The notes under the pieces were generated by a model, which was given only the letters and a program-made list of their open reading frames with translations, made no database searches and was not told the origin of the DNA. This document shows, piece after piece, positions 12,474 to 22,297 of a stretch of DNA of 64,000 nucleotides. Source of the stretch: Psilocybe azurescens. Taxonomy: Eukaryota > Basidiomycota > Agaricomycetes > Agaricales > Agrocybaceae. How positions within the stretch are numbered: position 1 is the stretch's first letter; every line of letters begins with the position of its first letter. A program made the position numbers and the translations under genes. The stretch lies in the NCBI GenBank assembly GCA_023853785.1, contig JAJIRX010000159.1, positions 62,001 through 126,000 on the forward strand, written 5' to 3'.

Positions 12474-15026
12474 ATGTCTAACACAGAAATCTCAGTCTTC
12501 AACCTGCTCACCACATTGGCCAGGAGCAAGCATCAATCGGATATCGATATACAAGCACTTGTGTACTATGCCAAGTCCAGATTTCGGGCGCACTCCTCGC
12601 TATTTCTGTGTCAACAAAAGAACAACAAGGGTGGAAACAACACTTTTTATTTACTGAAGTGGTCAGTAACGGATGTATCTGATGAAAAATATAGCTGATT
12701 TACTCGATGTGTAGGAAGTGATTTTATATTTTGTTGGCCAGGCGTCTGCCCTCGGTCTCCCGATCACCATTCCCATTATTCTTCGGTCGTTGTCGGCGTC
12801 CACTCTTGGCCTCCGACTCGGACATTTTCCCCTTAAATTATCATATGATTTTTGTCAGCTATTGGATGCCGGCATAGATAAAGACAGTCCAGTTCGGCTG
12901 GTGGAAAAATACCTTAACAATTGGTGGAATGGTGACGACGAGGTAGACCTGAAGTATGCACTGAATGGCTTTCTAATTCAGGAAGCTTTGAAAGTTCATG
13001 CAAGCAATGAATTGCGTGAAATCATGACCGACAAGTTACCTGACGTACTGGCCGACTCGGTACCGAATCAGCGATCCACTGATTCGGTCCCAACTTATCA
13101 TCCACCCGACTCGGTCCCGACTCATCATCCACCCGACTCGGTCTCGATTCATCATCCGCCCGACTCAGTCCCGATTCATCATCCGCCCGACTCAGTCCCG
13201 ATTCATCATCCACCCGACTCGGTCCCGACTCATCATCCACCCGACTCGGTCTCGATTCATCATCCGCCCGACTCAGTCCCGATTCATCATCCGCCCAACT
13301 CAGTCCCGATTCATCATCCACCCGACTCAGTCCCGATTCATCATCCGCCCGACTCAGTCCCGATTCATCATCCGCCCAACTCAGTCCCGATTCATCATCC
13401 ACCCGACTCAGTCCCGATTCATCATCCGCCCGACTCAGTCCCGACTCATCACCCGCCCGACTCGGTCCAGCTTGTATGTCCACAATGTAAAAAATATCTG
13501 AATCTTGCCTTTGGCCTCAGGGACAAGCTCCTGGCTCTTTCGACTACCGCTCAAGCAGCACATACCCATGCCGAAGCTGACTATGAATTAAGCATGCGCC
13601 GAGCAGCCGGTTATCATCAACTCCATGAAGCTGTGATCTTGAAGGAACAACACACAGGTGCTCCAATACCAACCGACAACGTAAACGGCCAAGCGATCGG
13701 CATCGGGCCCGCATAGGCCAGCCACTGCATCAGCTTATCCTGAAACCATCGATGATGTGTTGATCACTGGACGGTCGCGCAGTATGGCTATGAATGTGGC
13801 TAATCAACTATCAGATCTCAAGTCGCTCCCGATCTCGTCGCAGAAATGGACATGGGGGCCGAACTTACGCGAGATTGATCTTCACGCACTAGCAGATTAT
13901 CCGACAACTGGCAAAGTTCCTCACTCAGGTTACGTTGACTCTCTTCCCGACGGTCGTTTGTATCAACGAGAGTCATCTCCAGATCCTGTTCATCCAACCA
14001 GATCGTCCGTTCCGTCGACTGTCGGGGCCGATTCTGAGGACTTCGGATGTCGTTCGCTCGGTGCCTGATATCATCTCTCCATTGTCCACAGTTCGCACTA
14101 CGACATGGCGGTCAGCAGACACTCTTGCGCGTGACCGTCAACTCTCTCACTCAGCTTCTGGTTTCATTGACGGTTCATTTTCGGGGCCAATTGCAAACTG
14201 TCCTCCGGTCGGCACTGAGGATCAATCGGCCCCGCTCTCGGCTTTTCTCTCCACAGCTGCAGAAGCAGCTGCAGCATGGAATTCCTCCTCAGATGAAGAT
14301 GAAGATGAAGACAATAATATTGCTTCTGCTGAAGTTTTACCTACCGATGAGGCGACAACAAATCAAGGCTTGTCCTTAGCAGCGCAGTGGCCGAACTCTG
14401 GTTGCGGGAGTCATCCGCGGAAGTTTCCTTTGCTTCCCCACAACACACTGTTGGCACTACAGCTGCTGACCTTGCAGTTGCCTGGGCCATATCTTCCGAT
14501 GAAGATCTCGCTTTGGATGTGGCCGGTCCCGACTCGGTTTCGTCAGCTGAGGCCGATGACCATAATTTACTTGAGCAAAATCAATGTATCTCGGAAATAG
14601 TTGATGCTACCGATGCAGCGGCAGTGTGGTCCGACTCCTCAGACAGCAGTGCCGATGATGGATCGGGCCCGCCGGCTGATCTACCAAATTCATTCATTCT
14701 TCCCATCCCTATTCCTCCTCCAGCTGGCCCAGCCGAACTCACTGCAGTATGGTATTCTTCAGACGAAGACCGATCTTCTCTTTCCAACTCTGCCCCTCAA
14801 TCTGATGGGCACCTCTCTCCAGCCGACTCTTCAATGAGTACAGCTCTTGTACATATGGCCGTTGACTCTGTTACTCCATCTCGTATTACCCTTCCCTCGA
14901 CCCTTTACCCCGACTTTTTTTGATTTTGTTGATGATACCTGGCTGCCAGCCGAGGAAGATATCAGGGATTCCAACAATGAACAGCAGGCTGCAGATACTG
15001 ATGATGCTGAGGAGTTTGTTTTATAA
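12474..15026 (+). CDS. KDZ-element accessory protein e: DSVP-repeat and acidic-repeat protein
   Basis: It follows the transposase in the same orientation. The N-terminal part (ATG 12,474, then ~12,718-13,070) is globular and unfamiliar, and the exon join between them is unresolved. Next come 14 copies of a nine-residue unit (D/N)SVPxHHPP (13,081-13,458), a CPQC pair, a helical segment to ~13,716, and a C-terminal half with four W-x-SSDED-like acidic repeats (~14,275, 14,485, 14,625, 14,745) plus a weaker one at 14,945, ending AEEFVL at 15,026. Several frame switches occur (about 13,715, 14,390 and the T7 run 14,915-14,921), so it is either multi-exon or damaged. Acidic aromatic repeats resemble activation or interaction regions, which is inference only. 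Confidence 0.5.
13081..13458 (+). repeat. 27-bp coding minisatellite, 14 units (DSVPxHHPP)
   Basis: Exactly 14 x 27 bp = 378 bp, in frame with gene e. Units are variants of GACTCGGTCCCGATTCATCA plus TCCGCCC. The Asp-Ser-Val-Pro codons coincide with the palindrome TCGGTCCCGA in two units (13,111; 13,219), and many others carry the one-base variant TCAGTCCCGA. Blocks of several units repeat as higher-order groups, showing recent unequal exchange. Confidence 0.95.
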
Positions 15027-15247
15027 GTGATTTGATAGTACCGTTCCTTGTCTGAATTGTTTATTTGAATTTCATTTATATTTAAACATTCGCCGAAGCC
15101 GAAGTTTACCTACCTGCCAGCTGAAGTTTTATAAGTATGATTTTTGCATCAAATTATATTTATAAGACTGTAAATTATATTGTATATCAGCAAAATGTGA
15201 TCCTGAGCTGAATACAAAATTTGACGTGGCCAATTTATATGGCACCG

Positions 15248-15500
15248 AGTCCACGCTGTCGGTGGCTGCAGCCGATATATTTGGGGCCACGTTCGGAACA
15301 TCGGTGACCGCAGCCGATATCAGGTCAAATTGCTCTCATGCATAGAATTCTATGGCACCAAGTGGGTCGCTACATTGTATGTTATATCATCCTACTTCCT
15401 ATAGGTGTGTTCTATAGAATTCTATAGCACCAAGTCACACGCATACATTGTGTAAGTTCTATGGCACGAGTCACTCGCTACAATGTAGCTGCCCTATGTG
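15248..15500 (-). repeat. Right terminal inverted repeat of the KDZ element
   Basis: Reverse complement of 1,691-1,942. The palindromic boxes are kept at about 15,341-15,355 (the first arm lacks one base of the left copy) and 15,412-15,427. It ends GCCCTATGTG at 15,500. Confidence 0.9.
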
Positions 15501-15507
15501 AAGAGAC
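15501..15507. repeat. Target-site duplication AAGAGAC (right copy)
   Basis: Partner of 1,684-1,690. Removing the element plus one copy restores an open KDZ reading frame. Confidence 0.85.
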
Positions 15508-15553
15508 TAGTGATTCTAGTGAAGCAGAGACCAGTGATTCTGACTCAGACTAA
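15508..15553 (+). pseudogene. KDZ transposase relic, last codons
   Basis: This is the continuation of the relic that ends at 1,690. Joined across the element with one copy of AAGAGAC, the frame stays open and encodes a short Ser/Asp/Glu-rich tail ending at TAA (15,551-15,553). It confirms that the 13.8-kb element landed inside a pre-existing KDZ coding sequence. Confidence 0.75.
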
Positions 15554-15595
15554 ATTGAATACAAGTGTGTAAAAAAACAAGTTAATTCACATAAT

Positions 15596-15755
15596 AGATT
15601 ATATAAGCAATGTACAGTAGGTGTATGATACAAGGTAGATTACATAAGCAGTGTATAGTAGGTGTATGATACAGGGTAGATTATATAAGCAGTGTACAGT
15701 AGGTGTATGATATAAGGATTATATAAGCAGTGTATAGTAGATGTATGATAGTAGT
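15596..15755 (+). repeat. 41-bp tandem repeat, about four units
   Basis: Units start AGATTATATAAGCAGTGTAC and end near TGATACAAGGT. Two or three units are near-identical and the last is shortened. The repeat is CpG-free like the relic beside it. No coding potential. Confidence 0.85.
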
Positions 15756-15847
15756 GGTAACTGTGTAAATCTATTTTTATATTCAGCCTAAAGGTGTGGG
15801 AAATTGTTTTACTCAGCTTCAAGCCATGGGAATTCCACTTTATTACT

Positions 15848-15990
15848 GTATTGGCTATAAATAACTCTATTCCCCTTCATTCCCCTCTATTCCCTCTCCA
15901 ATTCCGTCATTCCCTCTTCAATCCCCTCTGTTCCCTTTCTATTCCCTCTATTCCCTCTATTCCCTTCACTCCCTTTCTCAATCCCTCCAG
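15848..15990 (+). repeat. ATTCCCTCT-type degenerate tandem array
   Basis: About 14 imperfect copies of a 9-11-bp ATTCCC(C/T)TCT motif. It has the same style as the GGAATCC subterminal arrays elsewhere in the window and may be the stub of a related element. No second end was found. Confidence 0.6.
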
Positions 15991-17454
15991 TCCTAGGGAA
16001 TATGTGGGGATTGAGAAGTACTGCAAGAAACAGGTTCTGCACGGATGTGCAGCGTGGCCCATCTTATCTTAGTAGAATAAACTTCACTTTTATTTGCCTG
16101 CGATGCTCAATGGATCATAATAACTATCCACTTGCAACAACGACTTACCAAAACAATCAAATGAAAAGCAACCTCTGTCTTATGATGTATACCTATGGAG
16201 ACGCAATTTTGATTAAGATTGTACCAGTAGTATTCCGAAATTCATTTGAAGCAATTTATTATACAGATTAATCGCATGCCATTATCGAATTTTCTCCGAA
16301 TCGCGACCCGTAAAGGTCATCATAGGTTCTTGTGTCGAAAACAGTGGACATACATGGTAACATATGATACAGTGGCGCGTGAATTAGAATCAACCCGACA
16401 TCTACCTCATCAGCTAAAGAAGCTCGGAAAAGGTCCTCTTCAATTAATTGCTGTGGCACCAGACCGGGGCGTAGAGAGCAGAGAGCAGAGTCAGCATGGT
16501 GGCGGGGACGGGCACAGAACAATTGAAATTTGGACCACCCGTTCAAACGTTCAAACTTCGCTTGAATGTAATTCAAGCATCGTCTCCAAGCTAATCGATC
16601 GATGGCATCTCTTTAACTCTCGCGATGATCGAAGCTGCATTCTACTTTCTAAGCGCGGTCAAAATTCTCTAAATTCCACGCTTAAAATTATGTATGATCA
16701 TCTTAATGATCATGGAGCGGTCTGTACGCTTCCGAAAGCACCGTAATGACGAGGAGCGACTCAAGCGACCGTGGTGAGTCGCTGCCCTGCCCATCCTTTG
16801 GGGTCAACATCTGTCTGTAAGGCTGCCACGCTCTCTTGGGGAATCCCAGGCTGTTCTCGCTAGGTTTTAAAAATAGATAATCACACAGGTATACGGAGAA
16901 ATGATCGTTTCTTCTCATCTCGCCGAGGCTTCGGAATCGCCTCAAGAGCTGTACTGATTGTATCGATCTCTCTGCCGCTATGACGGCCATCAGATTTCGA
17001 TCATTGTACTGTGTTTCAATACGATATCGCAGGTATTTTCGTTCGCTTCATCCCATTTGACTCTAGAGATGCCAGGCTATCGTTACATCACACGTTCAAG
17101 TGCGTTGACGGAGTCTATACAGCGCAGGTGTCTGGCGCACCATCGAACATTCCACCCTCCTGTCCTAGTGATTACGGCACAAGAAAACATCCCTTGTAAA
17201 GCTTGAACCCTGTCCACTGAGGCGCAATATTCAGACGTACACGCATCAATTCCGGCCGATATGTACTGGCTGTAAATGTATGAATAATCAAAATAAATTG
17301 TCCACTAAATAGATCCAGGTATATGTGCGTGCTATACGGGTACTACTACTAGGGAATGTCTGGTAATGGTGGGGGAAATATCTAAGTATTGAAAAGTACC
17401 ATAGCACCGACGACCGTAAACTGGTCGGAGCCCTAATAACATGGTTAACCCTTG
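15991..17454. other. Intergenic stretch without a supported gene
   Basis: Short open frames only, with no recognisable family and no repeat shared with the rest of the window. A 4-way GATCATCTTAATGATC-like dyad lies near 16,696-16,712. Confidence 0.5.
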
Positions 17455-19129
17455 AAATTCCTTTCGTCGCCACCATCGACATATATTTCGTGCACTTTCA
17501 ATACCATCCGATTGCATAGGGTAGACGACATTGCAACTGAAAATCCCAGGGGTGCATCAAATTTGTCCTGTACAATACGTTAGGAATGTTCACACGAAGA
17601 GCTATTGAATTGGCTTACCGGGTCCACTATCCAGATAACCATGCAGATCAGGTAAGTAGCCCCGGTACTACATGTGCTAGTGAATTAGTGTATGCCGCAC
17701 TGGGTCAATAAATTGGAACACTTGCGCTATGAAATAAAGAATTGAATCTTGAACCAGCATATTAACGAGATTTACACTGGTGGAATAATACGATCCACGG
17801 AAGCTGAAGTGCCGAAGCCCCCGCATGACGGCCAGTGAGCACAAGAAGCACTCAAATGCAAATGTAGGGATCCAAAAGGCGTATGCGTAGCGTTGATTAC
17901 TTGATAAAGTGCAGAAATTCTCTCCAGGGATCGCAACTGCACGAATTAAATTATCTAGGGAGTAATTTTCTGTCTTAAAATCTCTGTCGAACTGATATCA
18001 GTCATAGGGGACTATGGTAATTACCCGTCTTTGCTTGGTAGAATATTTCCTGTACCACGACTGTGGAAGCCACGGTCGACAATATGTAGAGAGGTACCAT
18101 GCATGCCAAGAGTTTATTGCTCTTGCTGAAAAGTGCATACAGTCGGACCTGCAAAATGGCTACAGTTATAACAGGGTATATTTGGCTGAGTATCGCCTAA
18201 ATACTAGATATATGATTCACTTATCTACTTACCTTGTGCAAGAAGGGGTCCCAGAATACCCGACCATTGCACCAAGTCCACAAAGCGTAAACCTTGAATG
18301 CCGTGAGTCGTAATTGACATTGGAGATTTGAATTGATACTACACTCACACCTACAAATGCAAATAAACAACAAATGATTAATGTTTGTTGTTGTGTCTCA
18401 ATCTTCATGTAAATGCATACAACTAAGAGAAAGGGGGTCAGATATACCTACGTAGTGATTGATTAATGATGTACATACTTTGTCATCGATATTGGGATAG
18501 AAGAATTCTATATGTACCAACATAAGCAATTATATGTGCTGAGATATTTGCAACTTACCATATAAATTAAATCTAGTGGAAGTTTGGTTGCACTTAAGTA
18601 CATGACTCAAGCTGAAAATGTGACTTACGCGATTGCGCCAATAAAGTAATAACGATTCTGGCACCGGGAAGTCAGCTTCTTTTCAAAATGTTGAAAACAT
18701 TGAACCAACCAGGAAAAACAACAGTTTCACAAAGCTGAAGCGCTTGTTCTTGATAGAGGGCAGCCGTACTCAGTGGGGGTGTCCATAGCAAATAGAAGAA
18801 ATATGCACCCACAGAAAGGCTATCTGGATCGTGGGAAAGCCCGAACGAGTGTTAGTACGGTGGATGTTAGCCGCAACGAGTTGACTTGCCTCTTGGTCGA
18901 AGGTGATGACTATTAGGCGGATACACATTAACCACATGCCTACGTAGATTCAAATTAATCTGCTCACTATAATCATATAGAATGATGGAAGTTGCTGAAA
19001 CTACAAAGCGGTGGGAACATGAGTAACATGGAAAGAGCAGGAGCAGACATACATGTGGATTGCGATTGACGTACGTCTACAGAGTCTGGTAAACTGTACA
19101 GTTTGTATATCATAGATTAGCCCGTCCAT
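17455..19129 (-). CDS. DUF6533-type multi-pass membrane protein (probably damaged)
   Basis: Basidiomycete membrane proteins of this type have about seven TM helices and unknown function. Diagnostic segments appear in order on the minus strand: IRLIVITFDQE (~18,910), FSFVKLLFFL (~18,735), VRLYALFSKSNKLLACMV (18,150-18,090, after a TTTTGCAG acceptor), PGENFC (~17,920), YAFWIPTFAFECFL (~17,875) and YLICMVIWIVDP (~17,650). A clean 51-bp intron follows (17,568-17,618, GTAAGC...GTACAG), then GFSVAMSSTLCNRMVL and the stop at 17,455. The start at 19,129 is a guess. Frame problems near 18,710 and 17,700 are not solved by good introns, so it may be a pseudogene. The residue pattern in the core is strongly family-like. 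Confidence 0.65.
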
Positions 19130-19780
19130 TGACTGGGGGATAACGAATGAGACATTGTGTTCATTTGGGATTGGGGGAAAAGGTATCCGGAGTAACTAGT
19201 GTTAAGGGAGTATGTGGAATCCAATCCATTTCAGATATGTCTCTTATAGACCACAGAAATCAAGTGCTCTCTAAGTCGGTACAAGGCAATGGATAAATCA
19301 CATTTGGAGCTGCGTAGAGCCAGAGATATCTTCTCACCACTGCTCCAGATATCTTTTTCTGATGTTCTAAACCGAAGGATATACAAGATATCTGGTGTTG
19401 GTGGCGTCGATTCTATCGTAACAATCAGATTAATCTATTTGGTAACCCACCTTTCCCGTGATGCAACCCGGGTTGCTACATTCATAATTATCTTTTGGGC
19501 TTCAGTGTCCTACTCGCACTGCCGTGTAGCCGTGTTGCCATTGAATCTGCCATTTTATGAGTCAGCTAACATCTGTACAAGTCACCCCTTCGTATAATCA
19601 TGACAGTACTTTTACCATCCCCCACACAGTCCATATGGACTCCAGTGGACTCCAGTGGACTCCACTGGACTTGCCTATATACTGAGTGTAAAAGGTAAAC
19701 AGAGTCCAGTGGACTCCAGTGGATTCCACTGCACTTTAGTAGATCTTATACTATACATTGAATATGGACTAAAATAACTG

Positions 19781-19880
19781 TAGTCCACTGGAGTCCACTG
19801 GAGTCCACTGGAGTCCACTGGAGTCCACTGGAGTCCACTGGAGTCCACTGGAGTCCACTGGAGTCCACTGGAGTCCACTG
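19781..19880 (+). repeat. Ten perfect-phase copies of GAGTCCACTG
   Basis: Strict 10-bp tandem (only the first copy starts TAG). The unit contains the near-palindrome GGAGTCC. More copies in both orientations lie at 19,629-19,671, 21,688-21,738 and 21,788-22,011. Confidence 0.98.
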
Positions 19881-20049
19881 GACTTGACACAGTAAATAAA
19901 TTCAATCTTAACATAAATTCAGATTAGTGGAATAAAGTATATTAATAACTATTTAATACATTACTACATATCTACATGTGAGGGCCAAGACAAAAGGAAG
20001 AAAAAGATAATAAAATAAAAAAATAAAAAAGGGGGAGCAGGAGCAGTAC

Positions 20050-21360
20050 TTTACCATCGACGTGTCGTCCGTCGGGTCGTCCGTCGGGTCATCGGTACCG
20101 CGTCTGTATCCATCGCTGTTGCAGCCGCCGTACCCGTCCTTGTCGCTGTTGCAGCCGCCGTCCAGCGTCCCTCGTCCCTCGTCCTCGTCCCTGCCGTCCG
20201 CGTCGGTCCTCGTCCCTGTCGCAGCCGCCGTCCGCATCCGCATCCTCATCCCTGCCGTCCCCGTCCCTGTCGTCCACGTCCCTGTCGTCCCCGTCCCTGT
20301 CGTCCCCGTCCGTCCCCGTCCCCGTCCCCGTCCCCGTCCCTGTCGTCCCCGTCCGTCCTCGTCGCTGTCGCTCGTCCGGCTGTCGTCGTCCCTGCCGTCC
20401 GCGTCGGTCCTCGTCCCTGTTGCAGCCGCCGTCCGGCGTCCGCTGTCGTCGTCCCTGTCGTCCCCGTCCCTGTCGCATCCGCTGTCGCCGTCTCTGTCGC
20501 GTCCACGTCCGGCTGTCGTCGTCCCCGCCGTCCGCTGTCGTCTCCCTGCCGTCCGGCGTCGTCGTCCCCCCGCCGTCCACGTCGTCGTCCCGCCGTCGTC
20601 CCTGCCGTCCACGTCGTCGTCCCGCCGTCCCGTCTCGTCCCCGCCGTCCGGCGTCTTCGTCCCCGCCGTCCGCGTTGTCGTCCCCGCCGTCCGGCGTTGT
20701 CGTCCCTGCCGTCCAGCGTTGTCGTCGTCCCTGCCGTCCAGCGTCGGTCCTCGTCCCTGTCGCAGCCGCCCGTCCGGCGTCCGGCGTCGTCGTCCCTGTC
20801 GTCCCCGTCCCTGTTGCAGCCGCCGTCCGCGTCCGCTGTCGTCGTCCCTGTCGTCCCCGTCCCTGTCGCATCCGGCGTCGTCGTCTCTGTCGCGTCCACG
20901 TCCGCGTCGTCGTCCCCGCCGTCGTCCCTGCCGTCCACGTCGTCGTCCCCGCCGTCCACGTCGTCGTCCCCGCCGTCCGCGTCTTCGTCCCCGCCGTCCG
21001 GCGTTGTCGTCCCCCGCCGTCCGGCGTTGTCGTCCCTGCCGTCCGGCGTTGTCGTCGTCCCTGCCGTCCGCGTACGTCGTCGTCCCTGTCGCAGCCGCCG
21101 TCCCCGTCCGGCGTTGTCGTCCCTGTCGTCCAGCGTCCCCGTCCGCTGTCGTCGTCCCTGTCGTCCCCGTCCGTCGTCGTCCCTGTCGCGTCCACGTCCA
21201 CGTCGTTGTCGTCGTCGCTGTCGCGTCCTCGTCCCTGTCAGCGTCCACGTCCGGCGTCGCTCCTCGTCCTCGTCCCTGCCGTCCGGCGTCCGTCGTCGTC
21301 CCTGTCGCAGCCGCCCGTCCGCTCGTCGTCCCTCGTCCTCGTCCTCGGTCGTCAACCTCT
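20050..21360. repeat. CpG-rich GTCGTCC/GTCCCCGTC minisatellite
   Basis: 1.3 kb of short units built from GTCGTCC, CCTGTCGTCC and CCGTCCGGCGTC. It lacks stop codons in several frames on both strands, hence apparent ORFs of over 400 codons in each direction (Arg/Asp/Gly/Thr-rich on minus, Ser/Pro/Arg/Val-rich on plus). That is expected from composition and is not evidence of a protein. The 5' part of the minus frame (21,548-21,360) is more complex and shares a PPPPPRRSEP-DSQPDATE block with the element at 46,569. Confidence 0.9.
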
Positions 21361-22297
21361 GTCGCGTCGGGTTGGCTGTCGCCTGGCTCCGACCGACGAG
21401 GTGGTGGTGGTGGTAGTCGGGAAGAAAGGTTGGGGTCGTCCATTTGATGGTTGTCGTGCCGATCGGCCGATGCCGGGCACGTGTGAGCGTCACATGTTCT
21501 TGTGAAATTTGACCCCGCGGACTGAACAAAATACAAAATTGTATCCATAGGGAGGCATTGCTCCCTAGTGTATTTAACTATTGTTTCATTTAACTGTCAT
21601 TTATTTCCATTGATTTTAGTCTTTTATTTTTTGCAATTAATATTAATAACTAATGATCATACTTTGGATATTGTGTTAATTATTGCATCCAGTGGACTCC
21701 AGTGGATTCAACTGGACTCCACTGGACTCCACTGGACTGTGCTAATAAATATATTATTTGTTGTTGTTCAGTGAATATTTAAGCCCCAGTCCAGTGGACT
21801 CCAGTGGACTCCAGTGGACTTGACTGGACTCTCAATCCACTGGACTGAGACTGGACTGAAAATTTGGCAGGAGTCCAGTGCGAGTCCAGTGGACTCCAGT
21901 GGACTGCAGTCCAGTTCCAGTCCAGTGGACTGGACAATCTGTCAGCCAGTTTGGCTGGACAGAGAGTCCAGTGGAGTCCAGTGGAGTCCACTGGAGTCCA
22001 CTGGAGTCCATATGGATTGTGTGGGGGAAAGGAAAGACCTCAATCATGATGATAACAAACCTCGACAATTGTAAAAGCTATGTTTCTGAATATTGAAAAC
22101 GGCAATGCAAGCACAGAGATCTGTTGCATACTTATTGCGGTTTCGTTCATCATACTTAATTGAAGAGAGATATTCAATACAAAGAAAGTACCAACTGTAG
22201 TATACAGTACAGCGAATCAAATGTAAAGATTGTAAGCCCAGAAGTTCACATGTGCAAGGCTGCTATGCATAGGTTATAATGCTAACTCCAAATTTCA

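Larger units (their letters stand above)
1691..15500 (+). mobile_element. Complete 13.8-kb KDZ-superfamily DNA transposon
   Basis: The element is bounded by ~252-bp TIRs beginning CACATAGGGCAGC and by the direct repeat AAGAGAC (1,684-1,690 and 15,501-15,507). A KDZ transposase with a CxC2-like cysteine cluster lies inside at 8,588-12,407. Gene order is a(-), b(+), c(-), transposase(+), e(+). Genes a/b and c/transposase are two divergent pairs, each sharing a promoter region of about 250 bp, and b and c converge 187 bp apart. The element is CpG-rich while the DNA on both sides has no CpG, so it is young relative to its target. It is densely seeded with GGCCGA and TCGGNNCCGA motifs. Confidence 0.9.
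19604..22041. mobile_element. Complete non-autonomous DNA element 1 (GGANTCC-array family)
   Basis: Flanked by a perfect 8-bp duplication, AATCATGA (19,596-19,603 and 22,042-22,049). The TIRs share CCCCCACACA-TCCATATGGACTCC, with the extreme ends CAGTACTTTTACC and, inverted, GAGGTCTTTCC. The contents are decamer arrays at both ends, an AT-rich block (19,880-20,030) and a CpG-rich minisatellite (20,050-21,360). No transposase is present, so it must be mobilised in trans. 8-bp duplications fit hAT-, P- or KDZ-type enzymes, but the TIRs differ from those of the KDZ element in this window. Confidence 0.9.

Noticed and set aside
13022..13483. Minus-strand frame of 153 codons with DESGLSR repeats
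   Set aside because: Shadow of the 27-bp minisatellite read in gene e on the plus strand.
1691..15500. A TET/JBP dioxygenase gene carried by the KDZ element
   Set aside because: Such genes are known to accompany some fungal KDZ elements, so I looked for one. None of the five genes shows the expected HxD and distal H-R pattern.
19781..19880. CRISPR-like regular array
   Set aside because: The units are 10 bp with no spacers and the genome is fungal. It is a simple tandem array.
19953..21548. A 531-codon frame (and >400-codon frames on the other strand) in element 1
   Set aside because: The DNA is a GTC/GAC-type minisatellite without stop codons in several frames on both strands. Length is explained by composition, and the related element has a different repeat unit.
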